A stretch of DNA of 64,000 bases from SZUA-545 sp050297855 (GCA_050297855.1 JBNKTC010000009.1:52729-116728); one strand, 5' to 3'. Positions 7,348 to 15,661 are shown, counted from the stretch's first letter. The notes: generated by a model not told the origin, from the sequence alone. Made by a program: numbers and translations.

Positions 7348-8262
7348 TTATTTTTTCCAATATTGTTTCTCCAACGTTTCGTACACAAAATCTGATAAGA
7401 AACTATGAAGGAAAGGTTGTTTTTTTTGCCAATATTCAGAATAAAGGTCACAAACTACCCTTTGACAAACTTTTAAGACCTCCAACAATTTCTTATCAAG
7501 CATAATCAATAATTCTGTCATATGGTACTCATACATAAAATAGTCCCCATATGCAGCATCACTACCTATATCATTATCTTGAACAAACTGTTTAGGTGTT
7601 GGAATATCCCATGCTATGTCTAGAATGAAACATATAGAAAAAATCGAACTTAACAAAAAATTAAAATCAAAGAGAACTTCGTCATCTTCTACAAGCATAT
7701 GAAAATCTCTACGTATATTGTTATAGTAAAAATTTGAAAAAGACTTGTAAAGATTAGGTAATGATATAAATTTCTCTTCCATCTTATTAAGGTTTTCTGT
7801 CCACCTATAAGCATTTAAAAATACTTCTACATTGAACTCATCAGAATTATAAAACTCGTAATAAAAATTATTATCACTTGAATATCTATTGTAATTTTGT
7901 CGAACATAATCAGCAACAGATTTGAAATAGATTTTTTTCTTTGTCTCATCTATGAGAAGTAAAAATGCTGGGATGTTTGAATTCAACCAATAATTAGTTG
8001 TATTTTTATTTACTTTATATAATCTATATTTTCCAGAATTATCAAAGTTAACATTGGCAGTAGATTTTAGTTGAAATGATGTGAATATTCCAGTAACTTG
8101 GTTTTTGGAGTTTACTAACTCTATCAGAGCGTCTATTCCATAATCTCTTTCTGACAGTTGTCGAACGAGCCAATGATTTGGAATATTATTCTCAAATACT
8201 TTGTATGAAACTGTTTCTTTGATGTGATTTATTGCTCTTATTGGAAAATTTTGTTCAAACAC
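7348..8262 (-). CDS. DUF4365 domain protein, PD-(D/E)XK nuclease-like
   Basis: This 304-residue protein begins at a GTG with AGGA upstream. Residues 30-120 follow the DUF4365 pattern: E-R-D-Y-G-I-D (D44), a strand with E48, then S-F-Q-L-K-S-T (Q64-x-K66), then YWLNSNIPAFLLLIDE. D44 and Q64-x-K66 occupy the positions of a PD-(D/E)XK catalytic core with Q in place of the second acid. DUF4365 proteins commonly occur in accessory islands. The C-terminal 180 residues are of unknown function. It is first in the cassette with the membrane protein and GIY-YIG-like genes. Confidence 0.78.
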   Translation of the reverse strand: MFEQNFPIRAINHIKETVSYKVFENNIPNHWLVRQLSERDYGIDALIELVNSKNQVTGIFTSFQLKSTANVNFDNSGKYRLYKVNKNTTNYWLNSNIPAFLLLIDETKKKIYFKSVADYVRQNYNRYSSDNNFYYEFYNSDEFNVEVFLNAYRWTENLNKMEEKFISLPNLYKSFSNFYYNNIRRDFHMLVEDDEVLFDFNFLLSSIFSICFILDIAWDIPTPKQFVQDNDIGSDAAYGDYFMYEYHMTELLIMLDKKLLEVLKVCQRVVCDLYSEYWQKKQPFLHSFLSDFVYETLEKQYWKK

Positions 8263-8477
8263 TATAAAATCCTGTACTGTTTTAATAAAGTAAAAGTATC
8301 ACTAAGACTAACTTAAAATATTTATGTATTTATCATTATTAAACTATAAGAAGGTGATATAAATTCAAGGAAGAAACAGGGAGAACGACGCAAAAGTTGC
8401 GGTGCTATTTGTTATTTTTTATTTAGTGTGCGTAGATTTGGAGGGTTGGGGGAAGGAGCTTACTGTAGTAAGTGACT

Positions 8478-8504
8478 GAGCACAACATCCGAAGATGCGT
8501 GCTC
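8478..8504. other. Hairpin-forming inverted repeat downstream of ilvC
   Basis: GAGCAC (8478-8483) pairs with GTGCTC (8499-8504), and CATC (8486-8489) with GATG (8494-8497) around a four-base CGAA loop (UUCG on the minus strand). It lies after the ilvC stop but has no T run on its downstream side in the ilvC direction, so it is a structured 3' end rather than a classical terminator. The rest of 8263-8519 is AT-rich and shows nothing further. Confidence 0.45.
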
Positions 8505-8519
8505 AAAATAAAAAAGAGA

Positions 8520-9542
8520 TTAGTTTTTGTCTTGGTCGACGATTTTGTTGGCTTTGATCCACGGCATCATCTCTCTAAGCTTATTACCCGTCTTAGTAAT
8601 CAGCTTCTCTTTATCATTCGTACGCTCGGCGTTCATACGTGGGTAACCCGCCTGGCCTTCGAGGATAAAGTCTTTGGCAAAACGGCCGTCCTGGATCTCT
8701 TTGAGGATCTCTCTCATCGCCGCTTTGGAGTGCTCGTTGATAACACGTTTACCGCTTACGTAGTCACCGTACTCGGCTGTGTTGGAGATGGAGTAACGCA
8801 TATCGGCGATTCCACCTTCGAACATCAGGTCGACGATCAGTTTCAGCTCGTGAAGACACTCGAAGTATGCCAGCTCAGGTGCGTAACCCGCTTCAGTGAG
8901 AGTTTCGAAACCGGCTTGTACCAGGGATGCGGCACCACCGCAGAGAACAGCCTGCTCACCGAAGAGGTCAGTCTCTGTTTCGTCTTTGAATGTTGTCTCG
9001 ATGATCGCCGTACGTCCGCCGCCGATGGCTGATGCGTAGGAGAGTGCGAGCTCTTTTGTCGTACCGCTTGGGTTCTGGCCGACCGCGATCAGGTCAGGGA
9101 TACCGCCGCCGCGGACGAATTCGCTTCGTACCGTGTGGCCCGGAGCTTTTGGTGCGACCATCATGACGTTGATGTCGGCTGCCGGCTGGATTCTTCCGTA
9201 GTGGATGTTGAACCCGTGACCGAACGCGATTGTATCGCCGGCTTTCAGGTTTGGCGCGATCTCGTTGGCGTAGATTTCCGCCTGGTTTTCGTCTGGAAGG
9301 AGGATCATAACAACATCAGCCGCTGCGGACGCTTCGGCAACCGTCATCACCTTGAAGTTTTTCGCTTCGGCTTTTGCCCAGGAGCTTCCGCCTTTTCTAA
9401 GACCGATGATAACTTCGACACCGCTGTCTCTGAGGTTTTCAGCGTGTGCGTGGCCTTGGGAACCGAAACCGATCATCGCAACGGTTTTGGACTTGATGAT
9501 GGAGAGGTCACAATCTTTATCGTAATAGACGTTAAGAGCCAT
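8520..9542 (-). CDS. ilvC: Ketol-acid reductoisomerase (class I)
   Basis: It converts acetolactate or acetohydroxybutyrate to dihydroxy acids with NADPH in branched-chain amino acid synthesis. The 340-residue product carries the Rossmann motif VAMIGFGSQGHAHA near residues 19-32, GLRKGGSSW, and the C-terminal knotted domain with FGEQAVLCGG and ALSYASAIGGG. The length is typical of class I. An upstream in-frame ATG at 9599 is rejected because AAAAAGGAAAAAG immediately precedes the ATG at 9542. It is monocistronic, with a promoter about 100 bases upstream and overlapping palindromes in the leader. Confidence 0.96.
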   Translation of the reverse strand: MALNVYYDKDCDLSIIKSKTVAMIGFGSQGHAHAENLRDSGVEVIIGLRKGGSSWAKAEAKNFKVMTVAEASAAADVVMILLPDENQAEIYANEIAPNLKAGDTIAFGHGFNIHYGRIQPAADINVMMVAPKAPGHTVRSEFVRGGGIPDLIAVGQNPSGTTKELALSYASAIGGGRTAIIETTFKDETETDLFGEQAVLCGGAASLVQAGFETLTEAGYAPELAYFECLHELKLIVDLMFEGGIADMRYSISNTAEYGDYVSGKRVINEHSKAAMREILKEIQDGRFAKDFILEGQAGYPRMNAERTNDKEKLITKTGNKLREMMPWIKANKIVDQDKN

Positions 9543-9559
9543 CTTTTTCCTTTTTCTGT

Positions 9560-9575
9560 TGTTACTGTAACAGTA
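9560..9575. promoter_or_regulatory. Overlapping palindromes in the ilvC leader
   Basis: TGTTACTGTAACA (9560-9572) and ACTGTAACAGT (9565-9575) are two perfect palindromes sharing bases, located between the -10 box and the ilvC ribosome-binding site. They could be a repressor site or a small RNA structure. No protein can be assigned. Confidence 0.35.
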
Positions 9576-9638
9576 TAATTTTTCGCGTATTCTATCCAAA
9601 GATTGATTAATTGATGATGATTGCCCTTGGGGGGCGGG

Positions 9639-9644
9639 ATTATA
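9639..9644 (-). promoter_or_regulatory. ilvC promoter -10
   Basis: The minus strand reads TAGTATAAT in an AT-rich stretch, predicting a leader of about 90 bases. There is no clear -35. Confidence 0.5.
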
Positions 9645-9666
9645 CTACAATTTAGAAGAAAATATA

Positions 9667-9672
9667 TATAAT
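9667..9672 (+). promoter_or_regulatory. -10 of the HDOD-rnr-holA run
   Basis: TATATATAAT on the plus strand, about 47 bases ahead of the HDOD ATG. It is divergent from the ilvC -10 only 25 bases away, so the two promoters may influence each other. Confidence 0.45.
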
Positions 9673-9718
9673 TGAAAGTAGAATCTGACAAGCTAAAATT
9701 TATGATGACGGGATACCT

Positions 9719-10534
9719 ATGAGTGAACTTGACACCACCTTGACAAAACGAATCAAAGCGCTTCCGCCGCTGCCCGAATCGGTCATCCAGATCCAGGCGA
9801 TCTGCTCGGACCCCAACTCGGGCCTTTCCGACCTGGCCAAAGTCGTCGACAAAGACCCGATGCTGACGGCCAACCTGCTCAAGGCGGCCAACTCGCCGCT
9901 CTACGGCTTCTCCCGGGAGATCACCAATGTCAACCAGGCGGTCTCGCTTTTCGGGATGGCGACCGTGAAGGGCTTTGCCCTCGCCAGCGCCGTCAAGGAT
10001 ACGATCAAGATCGACATGAGCCCCTACGGCCGTACGCCCGACGACTTCTCCACCGTCGCCCAGAAGCAGAGCGCGCTGATGCTCAACTGGTACACGAAGA
10101 TCGACCGTGACATGATGAACATCCTCGCCCCCGCCTCATTCCTGGACGGCGTCGGCGAGATCATCATCGCCGCCGAGATCATCAACCAGGGCAAAACGGC
10201 CGAGTTCCTGGCCGATATCGAATCGAGCAAGACGATCGAAGAGGTGGAGCAGAAGTATTTTGACGTCACCTCCCAGCAGGTGGCCGCGGAGGTCTTTACC
10301 AAGTGGCGCCTGGAGCCCCTCATGATCGAAGCGATCGGGGTCAGCCACGATCCGGCGAGTGCCGAAGACGAATCGATCAAACCCTACGCCTACGCCCTTA
10401 AAGCGGTACGCAACGCCATCAACCTCAAAGAGAGCCTGACCGACGACTCCATCAAGATGGCCCTGGAGGTCCTTGACGAAGCGGGAGTGGATAAAAAAGG
10501 CTTTTTAGACGCCGTCGAGATCGTGAAGCAATAG
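9719..10534 (+). CDS. HDOD domain protein
   Basis: This 271-residue protein begins MSELDTTLTKRIKALPPLPE. The run IKALPPLPES...I (residues 12-23) and V-x-K-D-P-M-L-T-A-N-L-L-K-A-A-N-S (about 42-58) are the signature of HDOD domains, an HD-GYP-related fold that lost the catalytic HD pair and acts in signalling. Its TAG is followed directly by the rnr ATG, so it is cotranscribed with the RNase R and polymerase genes. What it senses is unknown. Confidence 0.85.
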   Translation: MSELDTTLTKRIKALPPLPESVIQIQAICSDPNSGLSDLAKVVDKDPMLTANLLKAANSPLYGFSREITNVNQAVSLFGMATVKGFALASAVKDTIKIDMSPYGRTPDDFSTVAQKQSALMLNWYTKIDRDMMNILAPASFLDGVGEIIIAAEIINQGKTAEFLADIESSKTIEEVEQKYFDVTSQQVAAEVFTKWRLEPLMIEAIGVSHDPASAEDESIKPYAYALKAVRNAINLKESLTDDSIKMALEVLDEAGVDKKGFLDAVEIVKQ

Positions 10535-12472
10535 ATGCGCGAACTCCTTCTCAAGCTGGTTAACGGCGTCAGTAAAAAAGAGCTCTCCAAAGAGGAGCTA
10601 AAACAGCTCAAACCCCTCATTAAAAAACGGATCCTCAAAGAGGGGAAATACTTTAAGTTCAACAGCGACTACCGCGCCGGGAAAGTGGAGATCATCCAGA
10701 GCTCCGGCATCGGCTTTCTCGTCCAGATCGGCGTTTCCGGCAAAGACCTGGTGATCGAAAAGCGCGACCTGAACGGGGCCAAGCAGGACGACCTGGTCAT
10801 CTGCCGCCGCGACTTCCGTAAAAAAGGGCGCCCGGGCTGCGTCGTCGAGTACGTTGCCCAGCGTGCCGTGGAGTACGCCATCTGTTACCTCAAAAACGAC
10901 CCCGACAGCAAAGTGACCGCCTACGACCTGCGGACCGGCGAGCGCATCCACCTGCGGACCAAGCAGAAGGCCCTGCGCCCCCTGCCCGACCTGACGGTCG
11001 TCAAGGTGGACAACACGATCCAGGATATCGTCGAGGTGCTGGGGGTCCTCACCGACCCCGCCGTCGATGAGAAGATCACCCTCGCCTACGCAGGCCGCAC
11101 CGAGGAGTTCTCCGGCCGTATCCTCAAGGAGGTGCGCAGCTACGGTGACAGTGTGGACAAAGGGATGTACCCCAACCGTAAGGATATCACCGACCTGCCG
11201 CTCGTCACCATCGACCCCAAAACGGCCAAGGACTACGACGACGCCATCTATTTCGACGAAGCCAACATGGAGCTCTACGTCGCCATTGCCGATGTCACCT
11301 CCTATGTCAACCCCTTCTCCGCCACGGACGAAGAGGCGAAAAAGCGGGGCTTTACCCTCTACCTCCCCCACAAATCGATCCCGATGCTCCCGCGCGAACT
11401 CTCCGAGAACCTCTGTTCGCTCGTCCCCAACGAGGAGCGCCTCTCCTTTGTCTTTAAGATCAAGCTCTCCAAGGAGGGGTACCAGATCGTCAAGTACGAC
11501 CTCTTCGAGGCGGTCATCCGCTCCAAGCGGCGCTTTACCTACGAGCAGGTCGACGAGATCTTCGAAGAGGGGGTAAAAACGGCGGGGGACGAACGCTTTT
11601 TCGGCTTCCTGGAGCCCCTGGCCAAGATCACCGAGCGCATCCGCGCCGACCGCCTGGCCAAAGGCTTCGACTTCGAAAACGCCGAGATCCGGATGAACCT
11701 GGACGAGGAGCTGAACCTCGTCTCTACGGAAAAAGAGGAGCAGACCCTCTCCCACCGGATCATCGAGGAGTGCATGCTGCTGGCCAACCGCTGCGCGGCG
11801 TCGTACTTTAACGAAGGGATCTTCCGGATCCACGAAGCCCCCGACGGCAAGAGCATGAAACAGCTCAGCGAAGCGCTCATCGAGGTGGGGATCGAGCCGG
11901 TCTTCCACGACAACGTCTACGACATGATCAGCGAGGTCCAGGACAAGGCCGTAGCCCTCGGTGTCAAAGAGCAGGTGGACAGCCTCATCATCCGCTCCCT
12001 CAAGCGGGCCGAGTACAACTACCTCAACAAAGGGCACTTCGGCCTGGGCTTCGACAACTATACCCACTTCACCTCGCCCATCCGCCGCTACTCGGACCTG
12101 ATCCTCCACCGGCTCTTAAAGGCGATCATCTACCGCGACGGCAAGCTGGAGCGCTACATCCTCTCCAACCTCCCCTTCCTCACCGAGGACATCAGTGCCC
12201 TGGAGCGCAAGACGACCAAGGCGGAGTGGGACTACGAAGACCGCGTCTTCGCCCGCTGGGCGGAGAAGAACATCGGCAAGGACTTCGAAGCGGTCATCGT
12301 CGACCTCCACCCGACCAAGGACACCGTCGTCAAGCTGGATGATACGATCTCCGGCGCCCGCATCTTTGTCAAACGGGACAAGATGGAGCACACCCTCTTC
12401 GAACGGGTCAAAGTGCGCCTGACGGGAAGCAACATCGCCACAACACGCATCTCGGGGGAGTTCGTTGTATAA
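10535..12472 (+). CDS. rnr: Ribonuclease R
   Basis: A processive 3'-5' exoribonuclease of the RNB family that degrades structured RNA. In the 645-residue protein, OB-fold cold-shock regions occupy roughly 40-200, the RNB domain starts near 220 with the metal-binding cluster D227, D233, D235, D236 (IDPKTAKDYDDAIYF), and an S1-like domain ends it. It is shorter than the E. coli enzyme (about 810 residues), as usual in Campylobacterota. The start ATG abuts the HDOD stop. The holA TTG lies inside its last codons. Confidence 0.93.
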   Translation: MRELLLKLVNGVSKKELSKEELKQLKPLIKKRILKEGKYFKFNSDYRAGKVEIIQSSGIGFLVQIGVSGKDLVIEKRDLNGAKQDDLVICRRDFRKKGRPGCVVEYVAQRAVEYAICYLKNDPDSKVTAYDLRTGERIHLRTKQKALRPLPDLTVVKVDNTIQDIVEVLGVLTDPAVDEKITLAYAGRTEEFSGRILKEVRSYGDSVDKGMYPNRKDITDLPLVTIDPKTAKDYDDAIYFDEANMELYVAIADVTSYVNPFSATDEEAKKRGFTLYLPHKSIPMLPRELSENLCSLVPNEERLSFVFKIKLSKEGYQIVKYDLFEAVIRSKRRFTYEQVDEIFEEGVKTAGDERFFGFLEPLAKITERIRADRLAKGFDFENAEIRMNLDEELNLVSTEKEEQTLSHRIIEECMLLANRCAASYFNEGIFRIHEAPDGKSMKQLSEALIEVGIEPVFHDNVYDMISEVQDKAVALGVKEQVDSLIIRSLKRAEYNYLNKGHFGLGFDNYTHFTSPIRRYSDLILHRLLKAIIYRDGKLERYILSNLPFLTEDISALERKTTKAEWDYEDRVFARWAEKNIGKDFEAVIVDLHPTKDTVVKLDDTISGARIFVKRDKMEHTLFERVKVRLTGSNIATTRISGEFVV

Positions 12473-13439
12473 AAAAGAGTTCGATGCCCTGCTGGCAAAC
12501 GGGGCGATGCCCAAATCCCTGATGCTCTTCGGGGAGTCCCACTACTTCGTGGACACCTACGCCAAGGCGGCCCTGGAGAAGCTTCCCGAGAACAGCTCGG
12601 TCCTCAAGATGTACTACCAGGACTACGACGCCAAAACGGCCCTCTCGCACCTCCAGAACGGCTCGCTCTTCGACGACGCCAATATCCTGATCATCCAGAC
12701 GGACAAGAAGATCCCCAAAAAGGAGCTCGACCCCATCGTCGAGAGCGCGGCCAAAAACGAGAACAGCTTCTTCCTTCTCAAGTACTTCGCCCCCGATGCG
12801 CGGGATAAACAGAAGATCTTTACGAAAAAGAACAGCGCCGACTTCGTCCGCTTTTTTGCGCCCCAGGCCTACGAGGCGATCGCCGTCCTCAAAAGCCACG
12901 CGTCGCGCTTAGGCGTGAAGATCTCCGAACACGCCCTCAGCCACATCCTGACCGTCAACCACAACAACCTCGAGCTCTCCGTCAACGAACTCGAAAAGCT
13001 CGCCGTCCACGACGGGGAGATCGATATCAAGACGATCGACAAGGTGATCAAGGGAAGCGGCGAGATCGATCTGAACGACTTCTTTAACGATATCCTGAAC
13101 AAAAAGAACATTGCCCGCTCCCTGGAGCTGCTCCTGGAGCGCGGCGAAGAGGAGATCCGTATCCTGACCGCTTTCCAGAGTTACGTGGTGCAGCTGATGA
13201 TGTTTACGATGTCGGCCAAGATCACGGGGCGCATCGACAGCAAAGAGGTGCTGGGCTACAAGCTTCCCCCGCAGCTGGAGCAGCAGCGCGGCAACATGGC
13301 CGTCCGCCTCAACGCCAAGGTCTACCATTCGCTCCTCTCCGCCCTGCAGGAGTGCGAGTACCTGATCAAGACCTCACAGGGAGATAAAAAATCCCTTCTC
13401 TTTTCAACCTTAATAAAAATACAAACAAAAATAGTATAA
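12465..13439 (+). CDS. holA: DNA polymerase III subunit delta
   Basis: The clamp-loader delta subunit opens the sliding clamp. The 324-residue protein begins MYKKEFDALLANGAMPKSLM and continues LFGESHYFV, as Campylobacterota HolA does; the AAA+-like N-terminal half is followed by the helical C-terminal collar. It starts at a TTG at 12465, overlapping rnr by 8 bases, with GGGGGAG just upstream. The rnr-holA-rpsF-ssb-rpsR order is the one known from Helicobacter pylori. Confidence 0.88.
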   Translation: MYKKEFDALLANGAMPKSLMLFGESHYFVDTYAKAALEKLPENSSVLKMYYQDYDAKTALSHLQNGSLFDDANILIIQTDKKIPKKELDPIVESAAKNENSFFLLKYFAPDARDKQKIFTKKNSADFVRFFAPQAYEAIAVLKSHASRLGVKISEHALSHILTVNHNNLELSVNELEKLAVHDGEIDIKTIDKVIKGSGEIDLNDFFNDILNKKNIARSLELLLERGEEEIRILTAFQSYVVQLMMFTMSAKITGRIDSKEVLGYKLPPQLEQQRGNMAVRLNAKVYHSLLSALQECEYLIKTSQGDKKSLLFSTLIKIQTKIV

Positions 13440-13537
13440 AATTCCGCGTTTTGTACTAAAAGCGTGCCTTTTCGTACTCAAAAAACATTCCTTGCTCTTG
13501 GAACTAAAAAGGGCTATACATCCATAAGGAGTCACAT

Positions 13538-14038
13538 TTGATTAGAAAATACGAAACGATGTTTATCGTTAAGCCAACACTGACAGAAGATGAGATCAAA
13601 GCACGGATCGAATTCGTCAAAGATACCCTGACAAAACAGGGCGCAGACATCAAAGCTGTCGAAGACATGGGTATGCGAGACCTTGCATACAACATCGAAA
13701 AGAATGCACGCGGTTACTACACCGTCATCTACTTCACAGCCGAAGCGGCTGCGATCAAAGAACTTGAGCGTGTCTACGGGATTACCGAAGATATCATCCG
13801 GTTCAATGTTGTTAAATATGAAAAACAGGTTGAAGTGGCAGCGTGGGAAAACATGGTGAAAAAAGCACTGGGTCAGCCGGTTGAAGAGAAAAAACTGAGC
13901 TACGGACCACGAGGTGACAGAAAACCACGATTCGACCGCGACAGAGGTGAGCGAAAACCTTACCAAAAACGTGACGACAAACCTAGAGAACCTAGAGAAG
14001 AGAAAAAAGAAGAGAAAACTGAAAGCAACGAAGGCTAA
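13538..14038 (+). CDS. rpsF: 30S ribosomal protein S6 with charged C-terminal tail
   Basis: S6 binds 16S rRNA with S18 in the platform. Residues 1-100 are the S6 domain (MIRKYETMFIVKPTLTEDEI...). Residues from about 105 are a highly charged Arg/Lys/Glu tail (DRKPRFDRDRGERKPYQKRD) longer than in most S6 proteins (the 166 total compares with about 100-135). The start is a TTG at 13538 with AAGGAG seven bases upstream. It leads the rpsF-ssb-rpsR group; ssb begins two bases after its stop. Confidence 0.95.
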   Translation: MIRKYETMFIVKPTLTEDEIKARIEFVKDTLTKQGADIKAVEDMGMRDLAYNIEKNARGYYTVIYFTAEAAAIKELERVYGITEDIIRFNVVKYEKQVEVAAWENMVKKALGQPVEEKKLSYGPRGDRKPRFDRDRGERKPYQKRDDKPREPREEKKEEKTESNEG

Positions 14039-14040
14039 AG

Positions 14041-14535
14041 ATGTTTAACAAAGTAATATTGATCGGCAACCTGACACGCGACGTTGAGCTCCGTTACACA
14101 GGCAGCGGTTCGGCAGTGGCCAAATTCGGCCTGGCAGTGAACAGAACCTGGAAAGACAGAAACTCAGGCGAAAAGCGCGAAGAGGTCTGCTATGTCGATA
14201 TTAACATCTTCGGGCGCTCCGCAGAGATCGCCAACCAGCACCTGGGCAAAGGACGACGGGTCCTCATCGAGGGACGCCTTGTCTTTGAACAGTGGCAGGA
14301 TCAAAACGGCCAGAAGCGAAGCAGACACAGTATCTCGGCAGAAAGCTTCCAATTCCTCGACGCACGGGGCGAAGGCGGAAACGGTATGGGCGGCGGCTAC
14401 AACAATCAGCAAAATGATTACGGCCAGCGCAACAGTGCCCCGCAAAACGACTCGCCGTTCGATATGGACAGCGGCAACAACAGCAGCTCAAACATGGGCA
14501 ACATTGACATCGACGACGATGATATTCCATTCTAA
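14041..14535 (+). CDS. ssb: Single-stranded DNA-binding protein
   Basis: This 164-residue SSB has an OB fold at about residues 1-108 (MFNKVILIGNLTRDVELRYT...), a Gly/Asn/Gln-rich linker, and the acidic protein-docking tip DIDDDDIPF. It coats single-stranded DNA and recruits repair and replication proteins. It lies between rpsF and rpsR, the conserved bacterial arrangement. Confidence 0.96.
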   Translation: MFNKVILIGNLTRDVELRYTGSGSAVAKFGLAVNRTWKDRNSGEKREEVCYVDINIFGRSAEIANQHLGKGRRVLIEGRLVFEQWQDQNGQKRSRHSISAESFQFLDARGEGGNGMGGGYNNQQNDYGQRNSAPQNDSPFDMDSGNNSSSNMGNIDIDDDDIPF

Positions 14536-14550
14536 AGAAGGTAAATTAAA

Positions 14551-14823
14551 ATGGCAGAACGCGTAAAATATATCAAACGACACTGTAAATATACAGAAGC
14601 TAAAATCGACTTTATCGATTACAAAGACCTGAGCCTCCTGAAACACTCCCTTTCAGAGAGATTCAAAATCATGCCAAGACGTCTGACTGGTAACTCCAAA
14701 GACGCTCAGGACATGGTAAAGATCGCGATCAAACGTGCGCGACACATGGCTCTGATCCCTTACATCGTAGACGGCAAAAAAGTCACGAACGATTTCTGGG
14801 AAAAAGCTCAGAATAAAAAATAA
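14551..14823 (+). CDS. rpsR: 30S ribosomal protein S18
   Basis: This 90-residue S18 carries IDFIDYKDLSLLKHSLSERF and KIMPRRLTGNSK, the core of the family that pairs with S6 on 16S rRNA. AAGGTAA lies upstream. It is the last gene of the operon; the TAA is immediately followed by a 7-base-pair palindrome (14823-14839). Confidence 0.96.
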   Translation: MAERVKYIKRHCKYTEAKIDFIDYKDLSLLKHSLSERFKIMPRRLTGNSKDAQDMVKIAIKRARHMALIPYIVDGKKVTNDFWEKAQNKK

Positions 14824-14839
14824 TTAGACCTAGTCTAAT
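14823..14839 (+). terminator. Hairpin immediately after rpsR
   Basis: ATTAGAC (14823-14829) pairs with GTCTAAT (14833-14839) around a three-base loop, starting at the last base of the S18 stop codon. A second hairpin follows at 14845-14859. Neither has a T run, so this may be a 3' processing or stability structure rather than an intrinsic terminator. Confidence 0.4.
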
Positions 14840-14840
14840 C

Positions 14841-14915
14841 CTCTGCCGCTTTTAGCGGCCAGCGTAGCTAGGGGGGCTTTGTCCTCGCTAGCTGCGAAAT
14901 TTCATGCTCCCCTAG
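14841..14915 (+). repeat. Structured GC-rich intergenic element, left of serB
   Basis: It holds CTCTGCC-GCTTTTAGC-GGCCAGC (hairpin GCCGC/GCGGC), then CGTAGCTAG (14863-14871) paired with CTAGCTGCG (14888-14896), and GCTAGGGG with an alternative partner CCCCTAGC (14908-14915). A related sequence lies inverted on the other side of serB (15600-15661). Confidence 0.4.
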
Positions 14916-14924
14916 CGTTCTTCA

Positions 14925-15545
14925 CTAAATAAAATTCAAAACTTCCGACAGATCTTTTTTATCCACGATGATATTGGCCTCGGCCTTTAGCACCTTGTGC
15001 GCGCAGAATGCGACTTTTTTCCCCGCATGCTTGAACATACTCCGGTCGTTGGCCCCGTCGCCGATCACCATCGTATCTGCTTCGCCAACACCCAGGATCG
15101 ACTGGATACGTGTCAGCATATCGCCTTTGGAGAAGTCAAACATCATATCACCACCCACCAGGCCTGTCAGTACCCCGTCTTTATGGTGAAGGATATTGGA
15201 AAAGTCGGCATCCAGCCCGAACTTCTCCGTCGCACGCGACGTGGCGTTACGGAAACCGCCGGAAAAGACCATCACCTTGTACCCTTTTTCCTTCAGTCCA
15301 GCGATCAGGGTCTCGGCTCCGGGCATATAGGGAAGATTGGCACAGACGTCATCGACCTTTTTATAATCGATCCCCTTTAAAAGCCCTACCCGTTTTGTCA
15401 ATGATTCAAAAAAATCCAGCTGCCCTTCCATCGCCTGGGCGGTGATCTCTGCCACCTGGTCCTTGATCCCCGCCAGCTCGGCGATCTGGTCGATCGTCTC
15501 CCCGTCCATCAGGGTGGAATCGAAATCCATTACACATAATTTCAT
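14925..15545 (-). CDS. serB: Phosphoserine phosphatase
   Basis: A HAD-family enzyme that makes serine from phosphoserine. In the 206-residue protein the nucleophile motif is D7-F-D9-S-T, motif II is VFSGGF and motif III/IV is VIGDGANDRSMF, all of the SerB subclass. The N-terminal ACT domain of some SerB proteins is absent. It is a single gene flanked on both sides by structured inverted repeats. Confidence 0.92.
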   Translation of the reverse strand: MKLCVMDFDSTLMDGETIDQIAELAGIKDQVAEITAQAMEGQLDFFESLTKRVGLLKGIDYKKVDDVCANLPYMPGAETLIAGLKEKGYKVMVFSGGFRNATSRATEKFGLDADFSNILHHKDGVLTGLVGGDMMFDFSKGDMLTRIQSILGVGEADTMVIGDGANDRSMFKHAGKKVAFCAHKVLKAEANIIVDKKDLSEVLNFI

Positions 15546-15561
15546 CTATAACCTTTAATGG

Positions 15562-15567
15562 TATAAT
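15562..15567 (+). promoter_or_regulatory. Possible -10 for the metF-like gene
   Basis: TATAAT within GGTATAATTCTATATTT on the plus strand, in the divergent serB/metF-like intergenic region. It would give a leader of about 170 bases that includes the structured repeat at 15600-15661. Confidence 0.35.
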
Positions 15568-15599
15568 TCTATATTTATTACGCAAGGCCGCTATGGCGC

Positions 15600-15661
15600 A
15601 TGCTGCGAAGCGAAATTGCGCAACGTAGTGAGCCCAAAAGCTAGCCACTTTCGTGGCAGAG
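15600..15661 (-). repeat. Structured GC-rich intergenic element, right of serB (inverted relative to 14841)
   Basis: The minus strand reads CTCTGCCACGAAAGTGGC then TAGC, parallel to CTCTGCCGCTTTTAGCGGC then CAGC at 14841, each with a perfect 5-base-pair hairpin (here GCCAC 15644-15648 with GTGGC 15653-15657). It continues with GGGCT and a GCGCAATTTCGC segment resembling GCGAAATTTC at 14894. Confidence 0.4.

Noticed and set aside
8478..8504. Intrinsic terminator for ilvC
   Set aside because: The hairpin is good but the T run lies on the wrong side in the ilvC direction; kept only as a structured element.
10598..12109. A 503-codon open frame antisense to rnr
   Set aside because: It is the mirror of a GC-rich coding gene: Val/Asp/Leu/Gly-rich composition without motifs, while the plus strand encodes a complete RNase R.
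13492..13520. TTGCTC, 17 bases, TATACA ahead of rpsF as a promoter
   Set aside because: The implied start falls inside the rpsF ribosome-binding site, so a functional leader would not be made.
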